From the NCBI RefSeq assembly GCF_051781005.1, contig NZ_JBPWOA010000021.1:13019-77018 (forward strand): 64,000 bases of DNA, written 5' to 3'. The notes beneath the pieces were generated by a model that saw only the letters and a program-made list of their open reading frames with translations, was not told the origin of the DNA and searched no databases. The stretch comes from Anabaena sp051781005 (GTDB lineage Bacteria > Cyanobacteriota > Cyanobacteriia > Cyanobacteriales > Nostocaceae). The position numbers and the translations under genes are program-made. Positions 44,654 to 54,500 of this stretch are shown piece after piece (within the stretch, counting starts at the first letter, position 1; each line of letters opens with the position of its first letter).

Positions 44654-46208
44654 TTTTTCTAGAATTATCTATTGAATAAACAATAGGAATTTCTAATTGC
44701 ACTTCTGTACCTTCTCCAGGAGTAGAACTACAGCGTATTTGACCGTGATGTTCTTCAACAATAATTTTGTAACTAATAGATAATCCTAAACCAGTACCTT
44801 TTCCTACTGGCTTAGTTGTAAAAAATGGGTCAAAAATTCTTTGTTGATTTTCTACTGGAATACCAATACCATTATCAGCAATGCAAATTAAGACATAATT
44901 ATTTTTGATCAATTTAGTAGTAATGGATATTTTAGGATTTATGAGTGATGGGGTTATTTCCAGAAAATCAATAGCATTGGTGATAATATTTAATAGAACC
45001 TGATTAAGTTTGGCAGTATAACATTCTACTAATGGGAGAAATTGATCATATTCTTTGACAATTTCAATATTGGGTTGATTTAATTTATAACTCAATCTAT
45101 TTTGAAGAATTATTAGAATAATATCAATGCTTTCATGTATATCAATTCGCTTAATTTCAGCTTCATTTAAGCGAGAAAAACTTCTTAAAGAAAGTACAAT
45201 CTGTTGAATACGGATTGTACCATTTTTCATTGATTTTAGTAGTTCTGGTAAATCTGATTGCAGAAAATCTAGATCAATTAGTTGGATAAATTCATCTATT
45301 TCTGGTATTGGTTCTAAGTAATGTTTTTGGTAGAGTTCTATCAATTCTAACAGATCTGAAATGTATTTATGAGCGTGATTAATATTAGGTGAAATAAAAT
45401 TAATAGGATTATTGATTTCATGAGCTATTCCAGCAACCAGTTGTCCCAAACTGGACATTTTTTCTTTTTGGATAAGTTGGAGTTGGGTTGTTTCTAATTG
45501 CTTTAGAGTTTCTGCCATTTGAGTATCGCTGTCCGTTAGTTTTTTTAAGCTCTGTGAAAGCAAGATAAAGAAATTAATTAATGCCATTATTAACCCAGTA
45601 ATCTGAATAATTTGTAACGTATGCGCTCTTTGATTAGCTATATTTTGATGTTCTGTAGTTAGGTCATTCATTAAATTTAATAATTTGATATTATTTGCAC
45701 TAGAATAAATTACAGCTTCTTTTAATATAGAGGGGGAAATTTGCGTTCCAGACAAAATTATAGGGTTTATTTTTATTTTATATATATTCCAGATTTCTTG
45801 AGCTTGAGTAACCAGTTCTTTAGATTTCTCATCTTGCAGTTTTTTAATAAAAACAGGTTTTTCATCACTACCAGTCACAACCTTACTTGAGGAGAATCCA
45901 GTTAAAGTTTCATCAAATTTATTAAAAGCTTTTGTTAATTCTTCTTTTGTCTCTGTGGTGGGAAGGTTTAATGTTTGTGCAACCTGTAATTGTAAAAGAG
46001 TTTTGGCAATTCTCTGTGATAACATTCTCTGACGACCAGCCAAGTTAATAATTACAGCATCTTCTTGTAATTGAGAGGATATAATGAAATTGGGGATAAG
46101 AACTCCTACATCGAAGCTCAGAAATAAGGTAGAAGAAAGTAAAATAATACGATATTTACTTAGCCACAGATTGTATTGGGGTAAGTATTGACTTAATTTT
46201 TTCATCAT
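44637..46208 (-). CDS. Membrane sensor histidine kinase with PilJ-type N-terminal domain
   Basis: A 523-residue kinase. The N-terminal membrane segment (about 19-40) is followed by a periplasmic PilJ/NarX-like four-helix domain (about 45-205, with AVIINLAGRQRMLSQRIAKTLLQLQ). A second membrane segment (IIQITGLIMALINFFILL) and a coiled linker lead to HisKA with AGIAHEINNPINFI. The ATPase has NIITNAIDFLE, ADNGIGIP and KPVGKGTGLGLSISYKIIVEEHHG. Its kinase part is closely similar to the PAS kinase at 32975-34387, so the two are paralogues with different inputs. No receiver gene is adjacent. Confidence 0.92.
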   Translation of the reverse strand: MMKKLSQYLPQYNLWLSKYRIILLSSTLFLSFDVGVLIPNFIISSQLQEDAVIINLAGRQRMLSQRIAKTLLQLQVAQTLNLPTTETKEELTKAFNKFDETLTGFSSSKVVTGSDEKPVFIKKLQDEKSKELVTQAQEIWNIYKIKINPIILSGTQISPSILKEAVIYSSANNIKLLNLMNDLTTEHQNIANQRAHTLQIIQITGLIMALINFFILLSQSLKKLTDSDTQMAETLKQLETTQLQLIQKEKMSSLGQLVAGIAHEINNPINFISPNINHAHKYISDLLELIELYQKHYLEPIPEIDEFIQLIDLDFLQSDLPELLKSMKNGTIRIQQIVLSLRSFSRLNEAEIKRIDIHESIDIILIILQNRLSYKLNQPNIEIVKEYDQFLPLVECYTAKLNQVLLNIITNAIDFLEITPSLINPKISITTKLIKNNYVLICIADNGIGIPVENQQRIFDPFFTTKPVGKGTGLGLSISYKIIVEEHHGQIRCSSTPGEGTEVQLEIPIVYSIDNSRKIYSIS

Positions 46209-46756
46209 TGTTTTTATATGATCAGTTATGCTTTAAATTAGCAATTTTCCGCACGTTAAAAAATCAAAGCCATTGCTTTAATAACTTCATATATTATTCC
46301 TATAGCGTTTCCAAGTGTTAGTAAAAAATACTAGCAGATTCTTCGTCGAAAATACTGAAATATATTTTATTTTAACATTTTTAAATTTGATGATTGTGAT
46401 TGCCGATCTTGTAGTTCACATTCCACAGATATTAAAGCAGGTTTAATAATTATGAATTTGGAGAACATTAAGCATCACAAGATTTCCTAATAATCATTTC
46501 AGATTTTTTAAAATATACAGCACTTCCCAATATTCTGAGGTACAAGAACCCCACCCCCAACCCCCTCCCCGCAAGCGATGAGGGGGCTAGGATGTTACCT
46601 CATATAATTGGAAACCGCTGTATTAATATAAGTCGCTTCTGTAGAATGTGGGGTACAGAATTTGTGATTTTGGTTGGGTTGATGAGATTTTGGGAAATCG
46701 CCACAAATCATATAGAATGGCTATAGAGGCTAGTTAACAATATCATCTATTGTAAT
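46209..46756. other. Divergent intergenic region with palindromic element
   Basis: 548 bp between the PilJ-type kinase and the DUF2301 gene. It carries an inverted-repeat element at 46516-46622; the remainder is AT-rich promoter sequence with nothing else recognised. Confidence 0.45.
46516..46622. repeat. Inverted-repeat element with TACAGC ends
   Basis: The left end TACAGCACTTCCCAATATTCTG and right end (complement TACAGCGGTTTCCAATTATATG) are imperfect inverted repeats over about 28 bp, both followed by AGGTA-like words. The interior is CCCCACCCCCAACCCCCTCCCC with a GGGGGCTAGG counterpart. Size and form are those of a MITE-like dispersed repeat. Confidence 0.7.
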
Positions 46757-47413
46757 ATGACTACACAAACAATGTCTGCACCAGAAGTATATCAAGGCCA
46801 GTTTGGCAATTTTACAATTACGGAGAGCGATCGCACAAGTGTGATCATCTATCGTACAGGTTTAATGGTAGCTGCTGTTAGTTTTGCGATCGGTAGCGGG
46901 TTAGTTTTATTCTTTCCTCAACCTGCTGCGATTCAAGCAATTACCCCACTCTACACCTGTTTTAGTCTTGCACTAGGTGTCAGTTTGCTAACCATCCATA
47001 TTTATATGGCATCTCTGCACCGAATCTTACAACTTTTCTGGATAATTGGCAGCATTTCCGCATTTATTTTTGGACATTTTGATAGTCAACCTTTTGCGAT
47101 TACTGTTTATAACGAACCTCTAACTTTATTCGGAGTTGGTTTTACTTTCGCAGCATTAACAGGGATATTTTTCAAAGAAGGGTTTTGCTTCAATCGTTTA
47201 GAAACTAAAATCTTAACACCCCTTGTACCTCTACTTTTATTAGGACATTTAACAGGAATTTTATCAACTCAATCTGAACAGATTTTATTAGGAATTTGGG
47301 CAATTTGCTTTCTAGTATTTGCATTGCGAAAAACAGTACAAGCTATTCCCGCAGATATTGGGGATAAATCTGTATTTGATTATTTAAAAAATCAACGATT
47401 AGCAAAAATTTAA
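46757..47413 (+). CDS. DUF2301 family integral membrane protein
   Basis: A 218-residue protein with about six membrane helices after a 25-residue polar N-terminus. VYQGQFGNFTITESDRTSVIIYRTGLMVAAVSF, VYNEPLTLFGVGFTFAALTGIFFKEGFCFNRLETKILTPLVPLLLLGHL and the C-terminal DKSVFDYLKNQR fit the DUF2301 proteins of cyanobacteria and plastids. Function is unknown. The next gene (dprA) starts 99 bp later on the same strand. Confidence 0.82.
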   Translation: MTTQTMSAPEVYQGQFGNFTITESDRTSVIIYRTGLMVAAVSFAIGSGLVLFFPQPAAIQAITPLYTCFSLALGVSLLTIHIYMASLHRILQLFWIIGSISAFIFGHFDSQPFAITVYNEPLTLFGVGFTFAALTGIFFKEGFCFNRLETKILTPLVPLLLLGHLTGILSTQSEQILLGIWAICFLVFALRKTVQAIPADIGDKSVFDYLKNQRLAKI

Positions 47414-47512
47414 CTCTCTTTACTCTGCGTTCTTTGTGGTTATTTAAAACATAAGCGACAAAAGTAATTAGGCAATAAAAATCCTACGAAATGAAGAAAT
47501 GAGGGGGAGAAT

Positions 47513-48625
47513 TTGAGAGGAGAAAGTGCATATTGGTTAGCTTGGTCGCAAATCTCTGGTGTCGGACCAGTATTACTGCAAAGATTACAACAACATTTTG
47601 GGAATTTAGAAACAGCTTGGAAAGCAAGTGCCAGTGATTTAAGAACAGTAGAAGGTTTTGGATTTCAAACATTAGAAAAAGTTGTCCAACAGAGAACCCG
47701 TTTAAACCCTCAACAACTTCTTACCCAACACCAACAAGTAAACCCTAATTTCTGGACACCAGCAGACACAGAATATCCTCAACTGCTGCGAGAAATACCC
47801 AGTCCACCTCCATTATTGTACTATCGCGGTGAAGTTGATTTACAAGAAAATTCGGGACAAAAACCCCTAGTAGGAATTGTGGGAACTCGTCAACCTACAG
47901 AATATGGAATTAAATGGACTCGTCAAATTAGTACTGCTTTAGCAAAAAATGGTTTTACTGTTGTTTCAGGAATGGCCGAAGGAATAGACACAGAAAGTCA
48001 TTCAGCAGCAATGAAAGCTGGAGGAAGAACAATAGCGGTTGTGGGAACTGGTGTAGATGTTATTTATCCCCATAAAAATCGAGATTTATATAAAGAAATT
48101 TTGACTTCTGGCATAGTAATTAGTGAATATCCATCCAAAACTGCACCTAACCGCACCCATTTTCCGAGAAGAAATCGCATTATTGCTGGTTTAAGTCGTG
48201 CAGTATTAGTTATGGAAGCACCGATAAAATCTGGTGCATTAATTACGGCTACTTATGCGAATGAATTTTGTAGAGATGTTTATGCTTTACCGGGAAGAGT
48301 TGATGATCAACCATCACAAGGTTGTTTAAAATTAATTAGTCAAGGTGCAGGTATTATTAATCAGCAATTAAGTGAATTATTAACAATGTTGGGAGCAATT
48401 CCCCAAATAGATGTAGAGATACCATTAGTTAAATCTGCTCCTTTACCTAATTTATCAGCAGAATTACAACAGGTAATAGATACTCTATCTATTGATGCTT
48501 TATCTTTTGATTTTATTGTGCAGAAAACAGGTATGAATGCTGGTTTAGTTTCCAGTTCTTTATTGCAGTTGGAACTCATGGGTTTAGTCTCGCAATTACC
48601 AGGAATGCGATATCAAAAACTCTAA
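47513..48625 (+). CDS. dprA: DNA processing protein DprA
   Basis: 370 residues from TTG 47513, preceded by GAGGGGGAG; no ATG fits. It has an N-terminal helix-hairpin-helix/SAM-like part (WLAWSQISGVGPVLLQRLQQHFG), then the Rossmann-type core (VGIVGTRQPTEYG, VVSGMAEGIDTESHSAAMKAGGRTIAVVGTGVDVIYPHKN, FPRRNRIIAGLSRAVLVMEA). A C-terminal winged helix (QKTGMNAGLVSSSLLQLELMG) ends the protein. DprA loads RecA on incoming single-stranded DNA during natural transformation. It is of full length and appears intact. Confidence 0.95.
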   Translation: MRGESAYWLAWSQISGVGPVLLQRLQQHFGNLETAWKASASDLRTVEGFGFQTLEKVVQQRTRLNPQQLLTQHQQVNPNFWTPADTEYPQLLREIPSPPPLLYYRGEVDLQENSGQKPLVGIVGTRQPTEYGIKWTRQISTALAKNGFTVVSGMAEGIDTESHSAAMKAGGRTIAVVGTGVDVIYPHKNRDLYKEILTSGIVISEYPSKTAPNRTHFPRRNRIIAGLSRAVLVMEAPIKSGALITATYANEFCRDVYALPGRVDDQPSQGCLKLISQGAGIINQQLSELLTMLGAIPQIDVEIPLVKSAPLPNLSAELQQVIDTLSIDALSFDFIVQKTGMNAGLVSSSLLQLELMGLVSQLPGMRYQKL

Positions 48626-48705
48626 GGTGATTGGGTAGTAATTGATAATTATGAATTACTCACACGAACTTTCAACACGAACGAATACACTATTGTTTAA
48701 TTCTT

Positions 48706-48738
48706 AATTACGAATTACGAATTACGAATTACGAATTC
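48706..48738. repeat. Heptameric tandem repeat AATTACG
   Basis: Five copies of AATTACG between dprA and the convergent serine hydrolase gene, reaching into the hydrolase stop codon. Confidence 0.9.
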
Positions 48739-50290
48739 ATTGTGGTGGGTAATATTGTGGAGTTATTGCAGGGGCTGGATAAGTACCCATAGGCGTATTG
48801 TTAACCGTTCCGTTAGGTACTAGTGGAGTCATCCCTTGGGGTTGAATAAAGGGTTGAACAGGTTGCTGAAAATTATTTGTAGGCAGATTATTTGTGGGAG
48901 TCCGGGGTGTGATAGGAGTTTGGCTAAAGTGTTGGTAAGCGGCACTAGAGATGGAACCAATCAGTTTTTCAGCAGCAGGGTCATTGTTGGGACGTTGTAC
49001 CATGACAGCAGCTATATAACGCTTGCCGGTGGGGATATCAATTAAACCTGCATCTCCTAACATTGTGCCGATATCACCGGTTTTGTGGTATGACTTTGCT
49101 CCTTCTCCTAAGCCGGAAGGTAGGAGATTATTTCTTTGTGTGCGACGCATAATATCAAGCATGATATCGCGCGATCGCATACTCACCATATTTCCCTGAT
49201 TGAGTGCCGCAATCAAATTCCCCAATTCTCTAGGACTGGTGGTGTTTGTGCCTTGTAAATCTGGGAGTGGAGAGCGAATCATTGTAGTTGCTAATCCCCA
49301 ACTGCGAAAACGCTCGTTCAGTACCTCTTGACCTCCCAATCGGGTAATGAGCATATTTGTGGCTGTGTTATCACTGATGGTAATCATCTTTGTGGCAACA
49401 TCAATGGCAGTGTACTGACTACCTATTGTACTCGTCTGTAAAGTTCCAGAACCACCTGCAATCATCTCTTGTTGCAGAGTCAGCATTTCATCCAGACGTA
49501 TTTTCCCCGCGTCTACATCCTGAAAAAAAGCAATGAGAATTGGTACTTTAATCGTGCTGGCAGCAGAAAAACTAGCAGTACTATTAATATCCACATAAGC
49601 CCCAGTATCTAAATCTACCATGAACACCCCAGGTGTCAGATTTGGATTGGCCGCTGCTAAATTCTGCACATCGGTTTTTAAAGGGATAATTTCTTGGGAT
49701 AAATATAAACTGGCAGCGGTAACTGAGGAATTAGTTGGAGATTGTGTTTGAGATTGCCCTGCGTTAGTCTGAGATGGGGAAGAAGATGTGGTGATGCGAT
49801 TAGCAGGGTCTAATACTGACAACAGCGTGCCGACAATTGCACCTAAGCCGATGCCCACAATCAACAACCGTAACGTATACAGTATGGTTCTAGCCATTGG
49901 CTTTAACCGAGTTTTGCGGGATGCTCGCCTATCTATTTTTGGCTTTCCTTGCTTTGGTACACGCACTGTCTTCAACTTTGCAGTACCCTGTTGTGGCATC
50001 TTGCCCTTAGATTTAGGGATGGGTTTAACTGCTGTCGGCATAACTATCTTGGAGCGTGGTCTTCGCCCTTCTGAAGGGAGAGCAGGAGGAATGATATTAT
50101 TGTTATTAAGCCGTGTTAGCGCCACACTTTCGCCTCTAGCTATCACCTGTTGCTGTTTCTTGACAACGGGTGTTTGTCCAGCCTTTTGGTTTTGGCGTGG
50201 ACGGCGACGACGCTGTGAAGGTTGCTGTCTTGAGACAGCTATTAGTTTGTCACTTGATTCTGACACTACTCCTCCTTGTGACCCACTCAA
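48737..50290 (-). CDS. Serine hydrolase, class A beta-lactamase-like
   Basis: A 517-residue protein starting at TTG 50290. The N-terminal 130 residues are basic and cytoplasmic (QRRRRPRQNQKAG, then RRASRKTRLKP), followed by one membrane segment (LRLLIVGIGLGAIVGTLLSVL). The periplasmic domain carries the S-x-x-K motif in AASTIKVPILIAFF, an SDN motif in ISDNTATNMLI and KTG in YHKTGDIGTMLGDAGLI. The tail is Pro/Asn/Thr-rich. The fold suits a peptidoglycan or amide hydrolase as well as a beta-lactamase; the long basic anchor is unlike secreted resistance enzymes. Its stop codon sits at the AATTACG repeat. Confidence 0.88.
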   Translation of the reverse strand: MSGSQGGVVSESSDKLIAVSRQQPSQRRRRPRQNQKAGQTPVVKKQQQVIARGESVALTRLNNNNIIPPALPSEGRRPRSKIVMPTAVKPIPKSKGKMPQQGTAKLKTVRVPKQGKPKIDRRASRKTRLKPMARTILYTLRLLIVGIGLGAIVGTLLSVLDPANRITTSSSPSQTNAGQSQTQSPTNSSVTAASLYLSQEIIPLKTDVQNLAAANPNLTPGVFMVDLDTGAYVDINSTASFSAASTIKVPILIAFFQDVDAGKIRLDEMLTLQQEMIAGGSGTLQTSTIGSQYTAIDVATKMITISDNTATNMLITRLGGQEVLNERFRSWGLATTMIRSPLPDLQGTNTTSPRELGNLIAALNQGNMVSMRSRDIMLDIMRRTQRNNLLPSGLGEGAKSYHKTGDIGTMLGDAGLIDIPTGKRYIAAVMVQRPNNDPAAEKLIGSISSAAYQHFSQTPITPRTPTNNLPTNNFQQPVQPFIQPQGMTPLVPNGTVNNTPMGTYPAPAITPQYYPPQ

Positions 50291-50507
50291 CTGTTTTGTT
50301 TGTAGATGTTCGACCCAAAATTGAATCTTCCTGCACCTTGATATACTCAGATAAACTTCTGGGATTAAGTAGCTTTTTTCTGCTCAGTTTAAGTCATATT
50401 AACCTAAGTTGCTAGTTAGGTGATTGGGGACTGGTGATTGGTGATTGGGAAGAAAGAAGTTATGAAAAATTTTCCCCCTTCGACTGCGCTCAGGGCAAGC
50501 CTGCACC

Positions 50508-51242
50508 CTACTTTCTACCTTCTGCCTCCTTTAATGCCCATTCTACTTGTCGTAGAATTCCGCGTAACATAGCAACTTCAGCGGTTTGGATGTGAGCGCG
50601 ATTATACAAGTGACGGAATTTTTCCATCCTACTAGCTGCTGTATGGGGGTAAAGATAACCTATGGATAATAGCAGAGATTCCAATTCCTGATAGTAAGGT
50701 TCCACAATATCCAAAGGTGCAATTTCTGTAGGAGGTATTTTCGGTGTTATAAATATTTCTGCTAATTGTGATAATTCGTAACAACAGATGGAGACAGCTG
50801 TAGCTAAATTCAGGGATGGATAGATGGGACTTGTGGGAATGAAAACTAACTTTTGGGCATAATTTATTTCTTCATTGCTTAGTCCTCGGTCTTCTCTGCC
50901 AAAAATCAAGGCTACTGGCTTTTCTGGTTCTTCTAATAGCCAGGGTAGGGTAGTGCGGGGGTTTTCTAGGGGGATTTCTCCACTGTAATCACGGCCTATG
51001 GTAGCGATCGCTCGCACGCATCCTTGCAATGCTTGTGGTAATGTGTCTACTATGACCGCAGATTCTAAAATTTCTTTAGCATGGACTGCCATTTTTAGAG
51101 CATCATCAGAAGAGCGATCGCACTGCGGATTCACTAATACTAGGTTAGATAACCCAAAATTTTTCATTACCCTAGCAATTGAGCCTAAATTCAAGGGTCC
51201 TGCTGGTTCCACCAACACAATTCTGATTCTAGCCAAACCCAT
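50508..51242 (-). CDS. trmJ: tRNA/rRNA 2'-O-methyltransferase, TrmJ type (SPOUT family)
   Basis: A 244-residue SPOUT methyltransferase with IRIVLVEPAGPLNLGSIARVMKNFGLSNLVLVNPQCD, motif 2 PVALIFGREDRGLSNEEI, and the knot motif IPTSPIYPSLNLATAVSICCYEL. A C-terminal helical extension (about 165-244) is typical of TrmJ, which methylates the ribose at position 32 of tRNAs. It lies downstream of the large hybrid kinase region on the same strand, separated by repeats. Confidence 0.88.
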   Translation of the reverse strand: MGLARIRIVLVEPAGPLNLGSIARVMKNFGLSNLVLVNPQCDRSSDDALKMAVHAKEILESAVIVDTLPQALQGCVRAIATIGRDYSGEIPLENPRTTLPWLLEEPEKPVALIFGREDRGLSNEEINYAQKLVFIPTSPIYPSLNLATAVSICCYELSQLAEIFITPKIPPTEIAPLDIVEPYYQELESLLLSIGYLYPHTAASRMEKFRHLYNRAHIQTAEVAMLRGILRQVEWALKEAEGRK

Positions 51243-51261
51243 ATTTACTCCTCCTGCTAAA

Positions 51262-51310
51262 TGAGTATTGAGTACCGAGTACCGAGTACTGAGTAACGAG
51301 TACTCGGTAA
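51262..51310. repeat. Heptameric tandem repeat GAGTACC
   Basis: Seven imperfect units of GAGTACC between trmJ and the duplicated segment. A second short run of the same unit lies between the two copies of that segment (51417-51434). Confidence 0.85.
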
Positions 51311-51542
51311 GAATTTTCTCTACCTACTTCTGCCACCTGCATCCTACTCGACACATAACTGTACAATCTTCTCAAAATGAAAGTCATGCACTAAATTAGT
51401 GAGAGCTTTGGCCAGAGAGTACCGAGTACTGGGTAAGAATTTTCTCTACCTACTTCTGCCACCTGCATCCTACTCGACACATAACTGTACAATCTTCTCA
51501 AAATGAAAGTCATGCACTAAATTAGTGAGAGCTTTGGCCAGA
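51301..51542. repeat. Direct duplication (126-bp period) of the end of the hybrid kinase gene
   Basis: 51301-51416 is repeated at 51427-51542, with one visible mismatch, at an offset of 126 bp. The right copy holds the last 24 codons and stop of the hybrid kinase. The left copy is the same sequence lying after the stop, so it is not translated with the gene. GAGTACC heptamers border both copies, suggesting the duplication arose through them. Confidence 0.95.
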
Positions 51543-54500
51543 TTGCTATGTAATTCAGGGATTTGATTGATTAATTCAACAGTTTGACGTTTACTACATC
51601 GACCAGCAGATCCATGTAGTTGAGTAATCCATTCCCCAGGCATTACCTGTAAAGATGAAGGAGTAAGGATAAAAGATGAAGATCGTTCTGTTTCTCTTTC
51701 TATATTTTCCGTCTTTTCCTCGTAGGTGTAGTTAACACCTAAATGTTCTGCCAGTTTATTCAACAGAAATTCTTCTCGAAATGGCTTGTGAATGAAATCG
51801 TCGCAACCTATAGACAAGATATAAGTCCGCTGTTCTTCAAAAGCACTAGCAGTCAAAGCAATAATTTTGGTTTGGTGTTGAACAGCAGCTAAATTGTCTA
51901 TTTCCCCTGCCCGAATCTGTCGTGTAGCTTCATAACCATCCATGATAGGCATTTGCATATCCATCAGAATTAGATGGGGTTGGTAACGCTGCCAAAGTTC
52001 TAATCCTTCTTGTCCATTTTCCGCTGTATACACCTCAAACCCCAGTGGACTAAGCATCTCTACTAAAAGTTTTTTGCTCTCCCATTGGTTTTCCACAATT
52101 AATAATCGGTAAGCGGGTTGATTAGGAGCCAAGTGAATCACTCGATGATTAGATAATGGAGCAGGAATATCTACTTTTTCTGCACAATCAACCTTGATGT
52201 GGAATTGAAATACACTCCCCACACCCACAACACTTTCAACCGTAATCTCTCCTCCCATCAGCTTGACAAATTTTTGGCTAATGGCTAATCCTAGTCCTGT
52301 TCCTTCATGGGAATGAGCGGTTTTGGTTTGCACAAAAGGAGTAAATAACCGCTGTATTTCCTCTGGTGCAATGCCGGGACCAGTATCTTTGATCTTAAAT
52401 ATTAGAAAATTAGAAACCTGCTCTTGATGATCTTGACTTTCTCCTGTGCTGACGCATAGGTTTACTTGCCCTTTTTGAGTAAACTTAATTGCATTCCCCA
52501 GCAAATTTAGTAGAACCTGGCGTAATTTAACTTCATCAGTTTTGATATATTGGGGAATATCTGGAGTGCGCTCAAAGATGAGTGTTAATTGCTTTGAGGT
52601 AGCTTTTAAGCGTAACAAATATTCTAGATTATTGAGTAGGTAATATAGATCAAAACTAGTTGTATTGAGTTGGATTCTACCAGCTTCAACCTTGGACATT
52701 TCCAACACGTCATTGATCAGTTCTAGTAGGTGTTGCCCACTGCTGTTAATGATGTTAAGATGTTCCTGATGTGTTTGATGCAGGGATATATCACGGCTCA
52801 TTACTTGAGTGAACCCCATGATGGCATTAAGTGGAGTTCGCAATTCGTGGCTCATGTTGGCCAAAAATTCGCTCTTGGCTCGGTTAGCTGATTCGGCTGC
52901 ATCTCTGGCTTTTTCTAGTTCTACTGATTGGTGTTGAATTTGAGCAAATAACTCTGCTTGATGGAGGGCTATTCCTAGCTGTTGACCAATGTTAATGACA
53001 AGATTGATTTCATTTGATTTCCACGGACGGGGAGCAGAGTTTTGATAAACTGCCAAGAGTCCCCATAACTTACCAGACTGAAAAATTGGGACAATGATAT
53101 AGGATTTAGCTTGGAATCTTTCTAAAAGTTGAAGATAACAATCTTTAAATCCTGCCTTGTATATATCTTCTACAACTCGATAACTTGTGCCTTGATTATA
53201 AATACCATCTTTCTTTTCTTGGATATAAGTATCTGTACAGAATTTATAGTTAGCAGTATTATTATTTTGGGCTGATCTGTCTAACTTTCTTCTCTCAAAC
53301 TTTCTGATAGAACATTGCTCATTCAAAATGAGATTTTCTGCAAATTTGGGATGATTATTGTGTTGTGGTAGCAAAGAAATCCATCCATCACCAACAGATT
53401 CATCTACAAATTCACCACTCCAGTCAGAATGGAATTGGTAAATAGCTACGCGATCGCATTTCAAAAGATTTCGCAATTCTACCGTAGTTGTATGGAAGAT
53501 TTTAGAAATATCTAAAGTCTGTCGCATCCGTTCCACTACTCGCAGGTTTGCCCGTTGCTGTTCTATACTTTCTTGCAAAGCATTTTCAAATAATTGCCTC
53601 TCTAGCTCTGCTCCTGCACGGGCTGCAAAAATTCTGACAATCAGTTCTGTGGTTTGGTTGTTAATCATTGGCTTGGTGTCCAATACCTTCAAATATCCCA
53701 CAATTTTTCCCATTGAATCATTGAGTGGGATAGCCAAGTAGCTTTCAACTTCTAACTCGATTAGATGTTGATGGTGAGGAAAAAACGACTGGATGCTATG
53801 GGGATAGAAAACGACTTCTCCAGATAATATTTGTTGACAAGGCGTTTCTGCTAAGTCGTACTCAAAGTTTTCACCAAAGTCTTCTCCTGCCCAGAATGCT
53901 AGTGTACAAGCCCGCATTTTTGCAGAATCTATAAATCGGGTTACAAAAGCATAGCGAACTTGTAAAACTTCTGCTAGGTAACGTACCAGTGAACGAAAAA
54001 ATTGACTTCCTGTTTTTGAAGCTGTACCTTCAACTATTAGCTGTAAGGCTGTTTGCTGGCGTTTGCTTTCAGTGATATCTTCAGAAATACCCAGTAGATA
54101 CTGTGGATTTCCAGTTTCATCAAGAATAGGGATTTTCTTAGTATGCAGGGTTCTGATTCCCTGATATCTGGTGTGAATAGTTTCTTCGGGAATGTCTAAA
54201 ATGTTTTTGTTGGCTAAAACTTCCCGATCTTTGGCAATAAAAAAATCTGCTTCTGTTTGGGGGAAAAGGTCTTCGTCGTTTTTACCCGTTAATTCTTCTC
54301 TGGTATGGCCTAGTAGTTCTTCACCTGCTTTGTTAAGCCTGACAAACTTGAGATCCTTAGCATCCTTGACAAAGATCATATCGGGAATATTTTCGATGAT
54401 AGAATCTAGGAATGCTTGAGTTTGTCTGATTTCTTCTTCTTGGTATTTGCGATCAGCTTCAAGCCTCGCCTTTTCGCTAATATCTGTATGGCAACAAATA

